64,000 nucleotides of DNA from Tetraselmis striata (taxonomy: Eukaryota > Chlorophyta > Chlorodendrophyceae > Chlorodendrales > Chlorodendraceae), in the NCBI GenBank assembly GCA_006384855.1, contig VCJN01003253.1, positions 1 through 64,000 on the forward strand. Direction: 5' to 3'. Below are positions 11,291 through 22,573 of the stretch, piece by piece; the first letter of the stretch is position 1; each line of letters opens with the position of its first letter. Under the pieces are notes generated by a model, which saw nothing but the letters and a program-made list of their open reading frames with translations, was not told the DNA's origin and did not search any database. The position numbers and the translations under genes were made by a program.

Positions 11291-12535
11291 CCGGGGCGGT
11301 GGTCTCTTTGATTCATGACAGCTTGGCGACTTCGTGGTTCCCTTGGATCTCCCTTGGTTCTTGGCTCCCTGGCCTCCTGCTCGACCTTGGTTTCAGGCTT
11401 TTGTCTCTCTTTTGCTGGTAACCTTTCATAGCTATTGTTAGTTATGTTTGTAGTGCGGATATGTTAATGCCCTGATGTAAAAACGTAAAATGAATGCGAT
11501 GACGCATGGTGGACATGTACGCATTTACATCTAGCGACTAGCATTTGTGAAATCCTACAACATGCCAGATGCAAATGCGTTACATCGCGTGTATGCGGTG
11601 GAAATCTAGTATTATCTAGGGTATTTCTTTGCCCTGCTTTGAAAACATGCGGGGTCATGTTGCGGCTATCTTGCGCCGCGAGCCCATGTATGCCCGCGCT
11701 TGGCGTATGCGGTTCAAAAATCAGGGATACCCGCCCGCTAGTGCGCCCCGGAAAAAACGGACATTGCCGGTTAGCACGAAACTGCGCAAAAATCGCAGTT
11801 TACATAAGGTCGCAGTGTGACTGTAAACTGTGTGCGCGGTACTTAGTCGCACCCGCACCCGCACCCGCGCCCGCTAAGCCCGCGATAAGTCCGCGCACCG
11901 TGGTTCACGCGCAGCGCGGGCCCAAGGAAATGTGCCGACGGCGAATCAAACCTGCGTGCGTACAAAGAGCGTTGCTTAAACGCTCTGGCCGCAGCCGGAA
12001 AGTGACAATCACGGCTGATTAAGTTATATTTAAAAGGAGCATTGCTCATAATTTGGATCAATCAAGATTTGGATCGAAAATTTAGTTTTCCTCACACTAC
12101 GACCAGTAGGATGACCGCACTCGAGGCGTTATAGGCCCAGATTGTAGTTGAGGTCTAGGGCTAGCCGTAGACCCCAAGCTCGTATGATATGCTGCCCGGA
12201 GTCGATATCGGTGGACTGGCGCGCGGCAGGTGGTCGGAAGTGTTTTTTTAAAATAAGTTTTCAGCACGGCACAGGATTACGCACCACACGGGTGCACGCC
12301 ACCTCCACCACCGTACTGGCCAGCACAGCTGACCAAGGCCCGTTCTAGCCCCGCCAGAGTAGCTGCGAGGTCCGCACTAAGGTTGCGGGTCGGTTTCGAG
12401 TGCGCGTAGGCGATCGTTGCTTGTCCGAAATACCTGTGCCAATGTGATTAGCCGAGTCGGAAATAACAACGGCGTACGCGCAATCTGCCGTCTTGACCGT
12501 GGCGAGACCGTGCAACCCACTGGACTTTCGTAGCT
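11291..12535. other. Spacer between LINE-like remnant and DIRS-type element
   Basis: No supported gene. Contains the short repeat ACCCGC (11,851-11,875). The 3' part may be the 5' terminal region of the DIRS element, but no matching terminal repeat was identified. Confidence 0.4.
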
Positions 12536-13486
12536 ATGGCTTGCCAGTCGCTGTTCCTGCTATGCCTGCTCGACCCCCTGCTTCTCGTGGCTGCGGTGAA
12601 GTCGAAGGCCGTTGTGGCAGCCCTCGCTGAGCGCCATCCTTCGAGTGCGCCATCCGAGCCACCCGCCGCGCCGGTTCCAGCGGATCTAGCTGATACCTAT
12701 GCAGCTCTACTCCGTATCGAACGTGAGATTTCAGAGCTTAGGCAGGCGGTCGCGTCGTCGAGCGGTCCGTCCACTTCAGCTTCAGCTTCGAAACGCGTTG
12801 CGGAAGGGGACGCCGACTACGATCGCAAGGGCAAGAGGCCAGCTCAACCCCCGGCTGCGGAAGTGCCGTCTCGCACCATCAACGCACCCGAGGATGGCTG
12901 GCTCGACAAGGATGGTATGGTTCACCGCCGCCATACCGCTGATGCCCGTATTCTTCAACGCGACCTAGACGATATCTTCAAGATCCAGGACCTTTTGGCA
13001 CCGGCGGAGGAGCCTCTGCGTGATCTGGTAGAGCACGGCACCGATCTTCATGCTTCCTCTCCGGCTTCGTCTGCGGAGCTGTTCAAGGCGATTACCGCGG
13101 CTCTGGCCTTGTGTTCCACTGTGGCTCTTCGGATCAACAAGCGTGGCAAGAAGCTTCATGTGGAGCACGAGTACGGCGCGGAAGTTGCTAGGGAGTTTGA
13201 TTCAGTGGACCCGCTCGGCGAGAAGGGCTCGGCGGACAACAAGGAGCTGAAGAAGGCGATTGAGAAGGTCAAGGCCAAGAAACCTTCCTCTTCTTCTTCG
13301 CGTGCGAAGCCAGCTTCTTCTTCTCGCAAGCCTGGGTCGTCTCGCCGTGGGAGCGACAACCGGAGGGAGGGCGGCCGTCGTGAGGAGAGGACTTCACCTG
13401 GTCGGTCTTTTGCTGCGGACATCACATGTTACCGCTGCCAGAGGAAGGGTCACTTCAGTAGGGACTGCCCGAGTGCACGTCGCTGA
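12536..13486 (+). CDS. DIRS-type Gag-like protein with zinc knuckle
   Basis: 316-codon uninterrupted frame, the only intact long ORF of this element. Ala/Pro-rich N-terminus, a charged central region (DDIFKIQDLL.. and KNKELKKAIEKVKAKK-like), a Ser/Arg/Lys-rich linker and a C-terminal CCHC knuckle, CYRCQRKGHFSRDC, at about 13,428-13,470. CCHC knuckles bind RNA in Gag proteins. It lies directly upstream of the RT remnants in the same orientation. The start at 12,536 (ATG) follows an in-frame stop upstream. Confidence 0.7.
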   Translation: MACQSLFLLCLLDPLLLVAAVKSKAVVAALAERHPSSAPSEPPAAPVPADLADTYAALLRIEREISELRQAVASSSGPSTSASASKRVAEGDADYDRKGKRPAQPPAAEVPSRTINAPEDGWLDKDGMVHRRHTADARILQRDLDDIFKIQDLLAPAEEPLRDLVEHGTDLHASSPASSAELFKAITAALALCSTVALRINKRGKKLHVEHEYGAEVAREFDSVDPLGEKGSADNKELKKAIEKVKAKKPSSSSSRAKPASSSRKPGSSRRGSDNRREGGRREERTSPGRSFAADITCYRCQRKGHFSRDCPSARR

Positions 13487-13942
13487 AGCTGTGGAGTCTG
13501 CAATCCTCTTGGCCTGGCCAGTGATGGTATTTCGTGTAGCTGCAGTTAGGCCTCCGGGCGACTGTTAGCCCTCCTCCGGGAGCTGAGCTCAGGCTCGTGT
13601 CGTGGCAGCTCTGATTCCCCTCAAGGGGAATCACCTGTTTGTTGGTATACCTCTGAGTTATACCTCGTGTTTAATACATATGATGGCCTCTGCTATCCTG
13701 TGCTGCCTCTGGCAGTTGCCTCTGAAACTTTTCATAAGTTGGCCGGTGATTTCATATGTGTGAAGAGCAGCACACCATGTGCGACGATTCATGTCTTGAT
13801 TTGACGGAGCGATATTTATTTTGAGAATACTGTTATTTTCAGTTTCAGACAATTTCGATTTCAAACTCCCTGTTTGATTTATGCAGCAGCCATCCAAACT
13901 GCTTGCTGACCACTATGATGCTGTCTGTGGCGTTGGCATTTT

Positions 13943-14986
13943 GTGACAGTTTTATCGTCAGCTAATTTTAAGCTTCCTCATGAGCCGGCTTTGGACACCA
14001 ATTCTCCTGTGGAATCTGCCGGTGTTATCCGTAAAGGCCGGCAATTTTGGGACAGCATCACTGACTCAGTCAGAAACAGTCAGGTCAGAGATTGGGTCAG
14101 GCATGGCTACCGTATGAACTGGGCTGATGGACCCGCTCCATCCAGCCATCTACCTGCCAAATCACCCTTCTGCTCTTCAGCACCCTGATTTTATTGATGG
14201 GCAGATCGCTCTGTTATTGCCGCGAGGCCATATCAGAGAGGAGTCTTAGTCTGTGCGTCCTGGTCCTGAATCCCTTGGGTGTAGTCCCCAAACTCCATGG
14301 TGGTCTTAGGCTGATCTGTGACCAGCGTCATGTCAACAAGCATTTGGTTTACACTCCTTTCAAAATGGAGTCGTTGTCTAAGTTGTCAGACATGGTGAAC
14401 CCCGGGGACTTGCTGACCAGTATGGACCTGACTCATGGCTATTATCATGTCCGCCTCCATGACTCAGCTGCTCCTTACAGTGGGTTCGAGTGAAGAGGAA
14501 AATTCTATACTTGGCGGGTTCTGTGTTTTGGGCTATCTGATGCCCCCCGCTGTTTTTTTAAGGTAATGGGAGTTATGGTGCGACATTGGCGCAGTAAGGG
14601 CATCAGGATGCTCTGCTATCTAGATGACTGGCTGTCATCTCTAGCTCTGTCAGAAAGGCACATTTGACTACTCAGCAAGTGTTGGCCGATGTTGAGCACG
14701 CTCATGTCAACATCAACTTCAAAAAATCCAGTCTGAACCCTAGCCCCACCATCACCCACCTGGGGTTTGATTTGGACACCGTGGCTGGCACCTTCTTTGT
14801 GCCTCAGAAGCGATGGGATGCCCTTCAGCTCGATATCCAGTCCCTGCTGCATGGCCATCGCAGACGCCACAAAGTCAAGGCCCTAGCCAGCTGTACTGGG
14901 AAATTTATTTCCATGGGGCTAGCGTTGGGCCCGGTTGCTCGGCTATTTTCCAGAGGTCTGCATGCCAACATTGCCCAAGCTGAACG
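13943..14986 (+). pseudogene. DIRS-type reverse transcriptase (frameshifted)
   Basis: Coding is spread over three frames. 13,960-14,160 carries VRDWVRHGYRMNW, the usual lead-in of DIRS RTs. 14,240-14,493 carries NPLGVVPK, LRLICDQRHVNK and the first catalytic Asp in SMDLTHGYYHV. 14,495-14,660 has WRVLCFGLSDAPRCFFK and the active-site YLDDW at about 14,613. 14,664-14,900 has HLGFDLDT and VPQKRW. Catalytic Asps are intact but the frame is broken at least three times. Confidence 0.75.
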
Positions 14987-15424
14987 ATGGGGTCATCGCG
15001 TTGCTCTCTCTCCCGCGAGGAGCTACAGTTTTGGTCCCGAGTGTCTAGGCAGCAGTTCACTGGACGCATCGTACCTGACATGGATAGCAAGCTGTCCGTT
15101 TTTCTGGAATGTGATGCCTCGGGCATCGGCTGGGGCGGCCTGGCAAGGCCGACAGATGGCAGCTCCGACCCCGTCGCGAAAGCTCACGGCTTCTTCCTTC
15201 CGTGGGAACGTGTAGCGTCCTCGACACACCGTGAGACTCGAGGCCTACTCTTTGTCCTGAAGTCACTGTCACACCTGATCGCAGGCAGACGAGTGCAGGT
15301 CCAGGTAGATAATAAAAGCATGCTACCAGTTTGCCGGCACGGCTCACGCTCAAGCCTGTCACTGAACTCGGTGGCTCAACAAGTCTACCTCCGTGTCTCT
15401 CCTTGGGAGCGTTACTCTCTATAG
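14987..15424 (+). CDS. RNase H domain of the DIRS-type element
   Basis: One open frame with the three expected acidic positions: CDASGIGWGG (first Asp), RETRGLLFVL (Glu) and VQVDNKS (second Asp). RNase H removes the RNA strand during reverse transcription. It overlaps the end of the RT frame in another phase. Confidence 0.7.
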   Translation: MGSSRCSLSREELQFWSRVSRQQFTGRIVPDMDSKLSVFLECDASGIGWGGLARPTDGSSDPVAKAHGFFLPWERVASSTHRETRGLLFVLKSLSHLIAGRRVQVQVDNKSMLPVCRHGSRSSLSLNSVAQQVYLRVSPWERYSL

Positions 15425-15426
15425 TA

Positions 15427-15870
15427 TGGGCCTCCCGAGAGAAGAGTCCGGACTCTGACGAGATTTCTAAGACGCTCGACAAAGACGATTGGCAGCTACT
15501 GCCCAAGTTTTTTCGGCGCCTCAGCTTGAAGTGGGGCATTCACCATATCGACCGGTTCGCATCTGATCTGAACCATCAAGTACCGAGATTCTACTCACGG
15601 TTTTGGTGCCCTAGATGCGAAGGCGTCGACGCTTTCAGCCACTTTTGGGGCGGTAATGTGAACAACTGGATTAATGCTCCGTTTAGCTGCATTGGCCGGG
15701 TTATTCGCAAGCTGAAGCATGATTGCGCGGTCGCTACAGTTATAGTGCCTTTATGGCCTAGTCAGTCTTGGTGGACATTAGTAGCTCCTGACCGTAGGCA
15801 CCTAGCTGACTGTGTGATCGATTGGGTCATGCTCGAAAGCGGCGAGGAGCTATTCAGTTCTAGCGAGGCC
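15427..15870 (+). CDS. DIRS pol domain downstream of RNase H
   Basis: The frame carries DRFASDLNHQVPRFYSRFW, DAFSHFW and NAPFSCIGRVI, then VPLWPSQSWW. This set follows RNase H in many DIRS-like pol proteins and is sometimes called the DIRS methylase-like domain. Its role is not established; I recognise the family pattern, not a function. Confidence 0.55.
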
Positions 15871-15871
15871 A

Positions 15872-17177
15872 GTGGTAACAACCGCCCGAGCTGCTCCAGG
15901 AACTGGCGCGTCCTCGCCTTGCGTGTCGACTGCCAGCCTGGCGCGCGGCACACCCCAGCACGCCACCGCTGCCTCCACCCGAGGTGGTGTGACCGTCACA
16001 GCTCACGATTCGGCCATCACCCGTGGGTGTACCTCCGCCTGGCCGAGTAACCCGGTGGCATCCTCCGATGTGACCGGCACATCACTGTTTAATGCTTTGA
16101 TCACGTCAGCTCCACGGCAGTGGGCAGCTGGCTCTAATCGTGGCTATGCCTACATATGGAATCGGTTCGTGATGTTTTGCGAAGCTCGGACACCCCCCAT
16201 GTGCCCTATCCCAGCGGCTCCGATTGTGGTGGCTGTGGTTTTACAAGCTCGGTTGGACGCCCCGTCTACCAACAGTTATTCCGTGATCAGGTCCGCATCC
16301 GCGGCGGTATCGCAGATGCACCGGGTGAATATGCATCCCAGTCCTACCTTCTCGCCATGTTGCGCCTCGGTCCGGGCGGCAGCCAAGCGCACCCTGGGGC
16401 TCGCCGTGAAGAACGCCAAGGAACCCTTCGCATGGTCCGACATCGCGAAGCTCGTCCGGCTGCACTGCCGGGACGACTCATGTATTTGTTCCTGGATATA
16501 TACTAGCAGTCGCCGCGGCCGTTAGTTTTGCCGGTTTCTGCCGCTACAGCGACCTCCGGGTCCTTCGGTGGGAGGAGGTCTCCTTCCTCCCGACTTACCT
16601 CAAATTCCTCTTCGTGAAGCGCAAGAACGACCAGCACCGCCTATGTGGCAAGGTGCGTGTCGCTAAGATGCCCGGCGCCGTGGTGTGCGTCTATGGACTC
16701 CGCCGCCTGCGCCGGTATCGTGCCGTCATGATCCGCTGGGCTACACCCACCATGCCAGTGTTCCCGGGGTTCAGCGGCACAGTCCTTCGGCACAAGGGGG
16801 GGCTAGGGATAGTCCCCTCTCCTCCCCTATTGAGTACCCCACGTTCAGACGCTACCTCGCGCGGTGGTTGAGCCCGCTGCTCACCGACCCCTGTGATGAC
16901 CGAGGCCGCTTTCCTGACCTGGTTCGGCACCCAATCCAGCTGGAGTGGCGGCGCTTCCGCCGCCGCTAACGCGGACACCCCGTTTGCAACATGGGGGCAG
17001 CATGGTGGCTGGAAGTCAACCTCGGCTCAGCTCCGCTACATGGGGCTGGATGAGGAGCACGTTTTGTCCGTGTCGCGTGCGATCCTTACACTTGCCGAAG
17101 AAGACGAGCTGGACGATAGTGACGATGACGGTTCATCACCCGACACCAACTCAGATTCATCCCAGGACGCAACGTAG
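15872..17177 (+). pseudogene. Tyrosine recombinase of the DIRS-type element (frameshifted, catalytic residues replaced)
   Basis: N-terminal core-binding part in 15,872-16,500 (RQWAAGSNRGYAYIWNRFVM..). The first catalytic Arg region, GFCRYSDLRVLRW, lies near 16,528 in another frame. The C-terminal box is at 16,893-17,177 and includes GGASAAA, GQHGGWKS and RYM (Tyr at about 17,037). The usual H-x-x-R reads Q-S-S-W (about 16,932-16,943), so two catalytic residues are missing on top of at least three frame breaks. The acidic tail DDSDDDGSSPD closes the ORF. Confidence 0.75.
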
Positions 17178-17327
17178 GTCCCGACCTAGTGGCAATTTCC
17201 TACCGTGCTTGTGATGTCCCATACCTGTGTCTGTACCTGAATGTATGTAATTCCCTGTATGATTTGGCTCGCATATGTCCGTGTACGGGCCCCGCCAGAC
17301 CGGCCACTGTTCTTTCATTTGTTGGAT

Positions 17328-17440
17328 CTTTCGGTCCCAGCCGACCCCGTACATTTTGATGCAAAATCTACGCTGCCTAGCTGCGAAAACTGTAGGGTTT
17401 CCTTGGGAGAAACGACCTAGGAAACCCTGGTTTTTGCATC
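17328..17440. repeat. Hairpin and 63-bp block shared with 26,144-26,206
   Basis: 17,328-17,390 matches 26,144-26,206 with one mismatch seen. Just downstream, AGGGTTTCCT and AGGAAACCCT form a perfect 10-bp stem, extended by GATGCAAAA / TTTTTGCATC. This may be a terminal structure of the DIRS-type element or a separate small element. Confidence 0.6.
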
Positions 17441-18503
17441 GCCGACAGGGCTATGTGACGACCCTGCCGGCCCAGTTCGCCTGGACCGGCTGGCGCCGGT
17501 CCGGCGGCGCCCTTTCTCCGAGTGTAAAGGGCGGCCGCGGACCGGGAGCGCCTTCAGTTGTTGGAAGGCACCCGACTATATTGTCTCCCACCCGCCCACC
17601 TGGAGACAAGTATTTGCTTGTGTGGTACTTTTCCGGATGCTGCTCGATTTAGATTAGGGATAGTCTGGTTAGTTGTGAAAGCGCATGAGGCATTGATATA
17701 CGCCATCCCACAGGGGTGTAGCGTGTCCGATAAGCCCAGGTGCCGTAGCAATTATTCAGGCTTTTCCAGCGTCTTGGCCATGATGAGAGGCCAAGAGCAG
17801 CATAGCGGAATGTACTATCCTGATGAGCCACGTGATCGCTGGTGGCATGTAATTTACAACACCGGCGGGGGCTCGGGACGCGCGGCGCCTTTCCGGACAC
17901 CATCCGGTCTGGCGGCCCCGTACCAGTCGTACACTGTGAGATTCAGATGTGACGTAAATGTGCCCTACTGGTGACGAACGACGACATACGGGGACGATAC
18001 GGGACGGACGAGGGACGTGGATTTCATACCCAGTAGCGACGACTATCGCGCGCGACCTGTAAAGTACTATATGAATTTCTCGTTTCCATAATTTCATCAA
18101 ATTGATATGCGCACGCGGGCTCGCGTGTCGCCCGCCGACGCGGAGTACCCGGGCTAAGTACAGGCGGCTGCAAGTACTCGCTGCACATCGCTGCACATCG
18201 CCGCGGTGTGCCGCGATGTGCGGCACGACGGGCGGAGGTGTGGGCGGATGTAGGTGGTACGGTAGGTGGTAGGCGGTAGGTGGTGTTCGTAGGTGCGCGT
18301 TTTAATGCAGCCGCCCTAACTGCTGATGATTGTGTAACGCCCCAGCACGCGCATGAAGTACGGGGTCGCCTCACGGTCACCGCCGCTCACCGTTGAATCA
18401 AGCGCGGACAGCCGCGCACTCGCATCTGTGTTGCCTGCCGGTGGTGGGTTACATCCACCCCAACTCTCAACCCCCCCCCCGCCCCCCGCGCGCGGCAGCA
18501 GGC
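17441..18503. other. Spacer without supported gene
   Basis: 17,480-17,540 is a GC-rich self-complementary stretch. 18,180-18,225 has nested CTGCACATCG repeats and 18,240-18,295 has GGTAGGTGGT repeats. A plus-strand open frame at 17,558-17,974 has no recognisable motif. Confidence 0.4.
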
Positions 18504-19980
18504 ATGCCGGCAAAGGGATGGATAGCGAGTGTGTCGAAGGATGGCGTGTACACATGCAAGCACTGCCACGGCATCGTGACGGGTAGTAGTGAAAGGACGG
18601 CGCGAGAGCGGCACTTCCGGAAATACCCGAACTGTAGCCACTCGTTGAAGCGTGCGGCTAAGTTGCGCCGCAAGGCCGCCTTATCACAAGCAGCACCAGC
18701 AGGGGCGGCAGCAGCAGCAGCAGCAACAGCAGCAACAAGCGCGGCAGCAGGAGTAGCTGCAGCCGTCGGAAACGGCCCACGGGCGCCGGTCTCGGACGAC
18801 GGCGGCTCGAAGGTGGACGATGTGATGGGCGTGGGGGAGGACCCCGTTGGCGAAGACGGTATGGACATCGACGCGCCTGCGTGGCCGCCGGCGGGCGTCG
18901 AACCCGCGATGAGGGCGTGATATGGAAAGGCGATCCCGGCGACTTCTACATGAAGGTCATCGCCAAGAAGTTCCGGGGAGTATGGCACTACGGCGTGATA
19001 ACCGGCGTCGTTACCGAGTGGGTGTTGGAGGACTACGGCGGGGCGACCCAGTGGCGCGCTGTTTTCGAGGACGGTGACATTGTGGACCTTCTGCGTTCAG
19101 AGGTGAGTGGGCCCGGCCTGCGTGCTGGTGGCACCACTCAACTGCGGTTGTATGGAATCACACGCACCCGCCCGGTCGGCGTGGCAGGTTGTGGAGGCTA
19201 TGGCGGCTGCCCAGGAGCACCCCCCTGTGGATGCGGACGGGGATGCTCGCTTGGTAACCGTCCATCAAGGCGATGACTTGTCCAGTGAATCACGCACCTT
19301 GCCCGGCGTGCGTTCAACACAACCCGGCTGGCGGAGGCCAAGCAGAACACTGGCTGCCATGGCGTGTGCCATGTGCATGTGGTCCTGGGCTATGTCAGCA
19401 TGATCAACCTCTTCCCCCTCGCGCCGTTCCACCTGTTTTTTTTTGGCTTGGGAAGGGACTTATGGAGGAAATTTGTCACCGTGCAGGGCCACATTGGATT
19501 CCGAGCTATGAAGCAGGAAGACCGGCGCCAGGCTTTAGTCCCGATACCCAGCAACTTTGAACGCGGGTTGCGCCCTTCGTTTGCAGTGTCCAAGAATCGA
19601 AAGGTAACCCCCCCCCACCCCCCCCGGGCGTGGGCGTGGGCGTGGGCGTGGGCGTGACGGCATTCCCCTCCATGACTGCAGGGTCAGGCAAGGTGACGGT
19701 GCAGTCCGGCTGGGTCATGGAGGACTGCTTGCACCACATGGAAACGTTTTCCATTCTTAACGCCGGTCCGCTGCTCGAGGAGGCCCGGGTGAAGGCGATC
19801 ATGACCGAGAAGGAGCTTCGCGTCCCTAGGCGGTGCTTGGGCACATGTACAAGCGCATGCAAGGAGCTGCGTGGTTCGTCACGCGGTGGGGGTTGCAGAA
19901 TGTGGTGACGGAGGAGGACGGCCCCGAGCGCAAGGCGCAGGTGGACGCGCTCACTAGGGAGGGGAGGACTCGATACCCCG
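18504..19980 (+). CDS. Transposon-derived protein: zinc finger, Tudor-like and tnp2-like segments
   Basis: The ATG at 18,504 opens a frame with a BED-like finger (Cys18, Cys21, His37, Cys44), an Ala-rich linker and an acidic stretch. A 71-nt intron (18,859-18,929, GTATGG..AAAG) restores frame into a Tudor-like strand set (KVIAKKFRGVWHYGVITG..FEDGDIVDLL). A second intron runs from GTGAGT at 19,103 to 19,187. Further on, INLFPLAPFHLFFFGLGRDLW resembles the MH-x-x-x-LG-x-x-K-x-LW block of tnp2/CACTA transposases. A third intron (GTAACCCCCCC, 19,604-19,681) precedes SGWVMEDCLHHMETF. One frame change near 19,310 and another near 19,825 are unexplained. A domesticated or decayed transposase is the best reading. 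Confidence 0.5.
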
Positions 19981-20682
19981 CGCGGCGCCAAGGCGCGGCG
20001 GCCGGGGCAGCGCGGCGCCAAGGCGCGGCGGCCGGGGCAGCGCGGCGCCAAGGCGCGGCGGCCGGGGCAGCGCGGCGCCAAGACAGCGGCGGCCGGGGCA
20101 GCGCGGCGCCAAGACAGCGGCGGCCGGGGCAGCGCGGCGCCAAGACAGCGGCGGCCGGGGCAGCGCGGCGCCAAGACAGCGGCGGCCGGGGCAGCGCGGC
20201 GCCAAGGCGCGGCGGCCGGGGCAGCGCGGCGCCAAGGCGCGGCGGCCGGGGCAGCGCGGCGCCAAGGCGCGGCGGCCGGGGCAGCGCGGCGCCAAGGCGC
20301 GGCGGCCGGGGCAGCGCGGCGCCAAGGCGCGGCGGCCGGGGCAGCGCGGCGCCAAGACAGCGGCGGCCGGGGCAGCGCGGCGCCAAGACAGCGGCGGCCG
20401 GGGCAGCGCGGCGCCAAGACAGCGGCGGCCGGGGCAGCGCGGCGCCAAGACAGCGGCGGCCGGGGCAGCGCGGCGCCAAGGCGCGGCGGCCGGGGCAGCG
20501 CGGCGCCAAGGCGCGGCGGCCGGGGCAGCGCGGCGCCAAGGCGCGGCGGCCGGGGCAGCGCGGCGCCAAGGCGCGGCGGCCGGGGCAGCGCGGCGCCAAG
20601 GCGCGGCGGCCGGGGCAGCGCGGCGCCAAGGCGCGGCGGCCGGGGCAGCGCGGCGCCAAGGCGCGGCGGCCGGGGCAGCGCG
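19978..20682. repeat. 30/31-bp GC-rich minisatellite, 23 units
   Basis: Two unit types. A (30 bp) is GCGCGGCGCCAAGG then CGCGGCGGCCGGGGCA. B (31 bp) has AAGACAG in place of AAGGCG. Order read along the plus strand: 3 A, 4 B, 5 A, 4 B, 7 A, then a degenerate partial. No stop occurs in several frames on both strands, so long Ala/Arg/Pro/Gly ORFs (up to 397 codons) appear on either strand. These are almost certainly by-products of base composition. Confidence 0.95.
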
Positions 20683-21643
20683 GCTTTAAGACAGCGCATA
20701 CAGCGGAATCGGCGGAAAGGGATGCATTACAAGCTGTGGACGGCAGCCGCTGAAAACTATGCGGTCATGCCGCAACAACCCCAGCACTGGCTTCTGGATA
20801 CCTCTGATCTGGCTGACGGCGGCGGGCTGCGGGATGCAGGGCCGCATGACTGAGGTGGCGGTGCTGGTGAGCCCGCAGAGTCTGCATGCGGCGGAGGCGG
20901 CGCAGCCGCATAGGCACTAGACAATGCTCTGAAGCGAGCCCCAATTGTCTGCCCAGCGCCTGCCCCAATGTAACGCACCAGCTTGGCAGCAATTGGCAGC
21001 TCTTTTGCCCCCCCCCTCCACCCCACAGACACACTACCAATACCAGTTTCTCATCCCGGCGGGCAGTTGATGCGTATACCCAGGCTTGTGCGTACGCAGT
21101 GCGGGGGGGGGGGGGGGGGGGCGGGGGGGAATCACTATAGCTAAGCTAGTGATGTGAGATATGAGTGCAGCAACAGATATTGTGCAAGATATAATACGAT
21201 GGCATGCAAGCGGGTCCCCGCTCTTCCACAATCATTGGCTCCCTCTTGCCCCGCCCCCGGTGCCCTTTAGCTGCTCTCAGCATCCCGAGTGGGATGGGCG
21301 GGGCAGCGGTTGCTACCGAGTGAGGCGTAGCATCGTTTGCAGTGGCAACGCAGCCTTTCCGGTGTGACGCCGCCTGGATGTAACCCAGCAGTACGCGCAA
21401 AGTGCAAGTGCAAGCTGCTGATGGCGGGGATCCCGCGCGGGGGGGGGGGGGGGGGGGGGGGGGCAGCGGCTGTGGGATAGGCGCGGCAGCGGTTGCTACA
21501 GAGTGAGGCGTCGCATTGTTTGCAGTAGCAACGCAGCCTTTCCGGTTGCATAGTGTGACGCAGCCTGGATGTAACCCAGCAGTACGCGCAAAGTGCAAGT
21601 GTTACACGTCCGTGTGCCCCACCCAATGACATTGCGCCCGACC
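20683..21643. repeat. Spacer with a diverged direct duplication
   Basis: 21,298-21,411 and 21,479-21,602 are direct copies of about 115-130 bp (GGCAGCGGTTGCTAC.., AACGCAGCCTTTCCGG, ending GCGCAAAGTGCAAGTG), separated by a poly-G tract (21,440-21,463). Another poly-G lies at 21,102-21,128. No gene is supported. Confidence 0.7.
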
Positions 21644-22345
21644 TCACTGACGGCATGTCTCGCTCTCCTTCAGCTCCTGGGCCGTCCGCCGCCTCACCCT
21701 GCGCACCCTACCAGCCGCGCGTGCCTTCTCGGAAGCCTCACACACGGCGGCGCGAGTCGCGTCGTGGAACGCGTCCCTGACATGGCGGAACTCCGCCCTC
21801 TTCGTGGCCGTGGTCGGGCAGGGGACTGCCCGCTGATGGGTCGCCATGCATGGGTACTTGGGGCCGCACAAAGCCGGGGTGCCGTCGCAGCAACACTCCC
21901 AGTCCGTCCGTTGGCCGCAGTCCACGCATGACGGGCGTCCGGCCAGGACACGCACATGATAGTGCATGTGGCCGCCTCCCGCCACTGCTCGTAGTGCTCC
22001 GGTCAACATGGCGACGAGCAAGTCGGCATGTCCCGCAGGTGGCTGCGGGGCGGGTGGCGCGAGCGCAGCCTCGCTCGCCTCGACAACCCCCTCAGCCCGA
22101 TCAGTCGCCTCGACCACGGCCTCCTCTGCCTCCTGACGCGGCGCACCAGGCGCATCATCGTCGCCTGGCAGGGCGTCCCCCCCCGCAACGGCGCCGTCGG
22201 CGGTGGCCGACGCCGTCGTGGCGGGGTGTTGTGAGGAGGTGGCCCTAGACATAGGTGGGGCCGGCACCGCCATGTGTTGCTCCACATGCGGTGCGGTTCC
22301 TGACGCGACAGCTCCGTCGCACCAGTACCGGCGCCGGCACCCCAC
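21644..22345 (-). CDS. Cys-rich putative zinc-binding protein (transposase C-terminus-like)
   Basis: Minus-strand frame, not recognised as a whole. The C-terminal third has a Cys-rich cluster, C-V-D-C-G..W-E-C-C-C-D..L-C-G..C, reminiscent of the zinc ribbon that ends PiggyBac-type transposases, followed by a basic helix. The N-terminal half is Ala/Glu-rich and low complexity. The start is uncertain: a separate minus frame at 22,003-22,539 overlaps and may represent an upstream exon. Function should be left open. Confidence 0.4.
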   Translation of the reverse strand: MGCRRRYWCDGAVASGTAPHVEQHMAVPAPPMSRATSSQHPATTASATADGAVAGGDALPGDDDAPGAPRQEAEEAVVEATDRAEGVVEASEAALAPPAPQPPAGHADLLVAMLTGALRAVAGGGHMHYHVRVLAGRPSCVDCGQRTDWECCCDGTPALCGPKYPCMATHQRAVPCPTTATKRAEFRHVRDAFHDATRAAVCEASEKARAAGRVRRVRRRTAQELKESETCRQ

Positions 22346-22573
22346 GCACGCCTGCTGGGCTTACCACCAACCGGCATGTTTCCTTTGGGAGGCGGTTCAT
22401 CCGCGTCGGAGGTGAGCGGCGGTGCCTGTGTGGGTGTGGATACTGCCCGGCCATTAGGGCTCCCGCCGCCTGTCGCTCCGCCGACCCACGCCGCGGCGTG
22501 TGCTGCGCCCCGCATAGTCGCCTCGAATATAATATACATGACGCGGGGACGGGGGGGGATTCGTGCGTTTCGT

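Larger units (their letters stand above)
12536..17440 (+). mobile_element. DIRS-type retrotransposon (decayed)
   Basis: In order on the plus strand: Gag-like ORF with zinc knuckle, RT with YLDDW, RNase H, a domain often found after RNase H in DIRS pol, and a tyrosine recombinase in place of a DDE integrase. That recombinase plus RT combination defines DIRS-like elements. At least five frame changes separate the domains, so the copy is dead. A hairpin at 17,328-17,430 may be part of its 3' terminal structure. Ends are not mapped precisely. Confidence 0.8.

Noticed and set aside
19506-20753. Long ORFs of 397 and 306 codons over the minisatellite
   Set aside because: Both strands are open because the repeat lacks stops; the peptides are pure repeat by-products.
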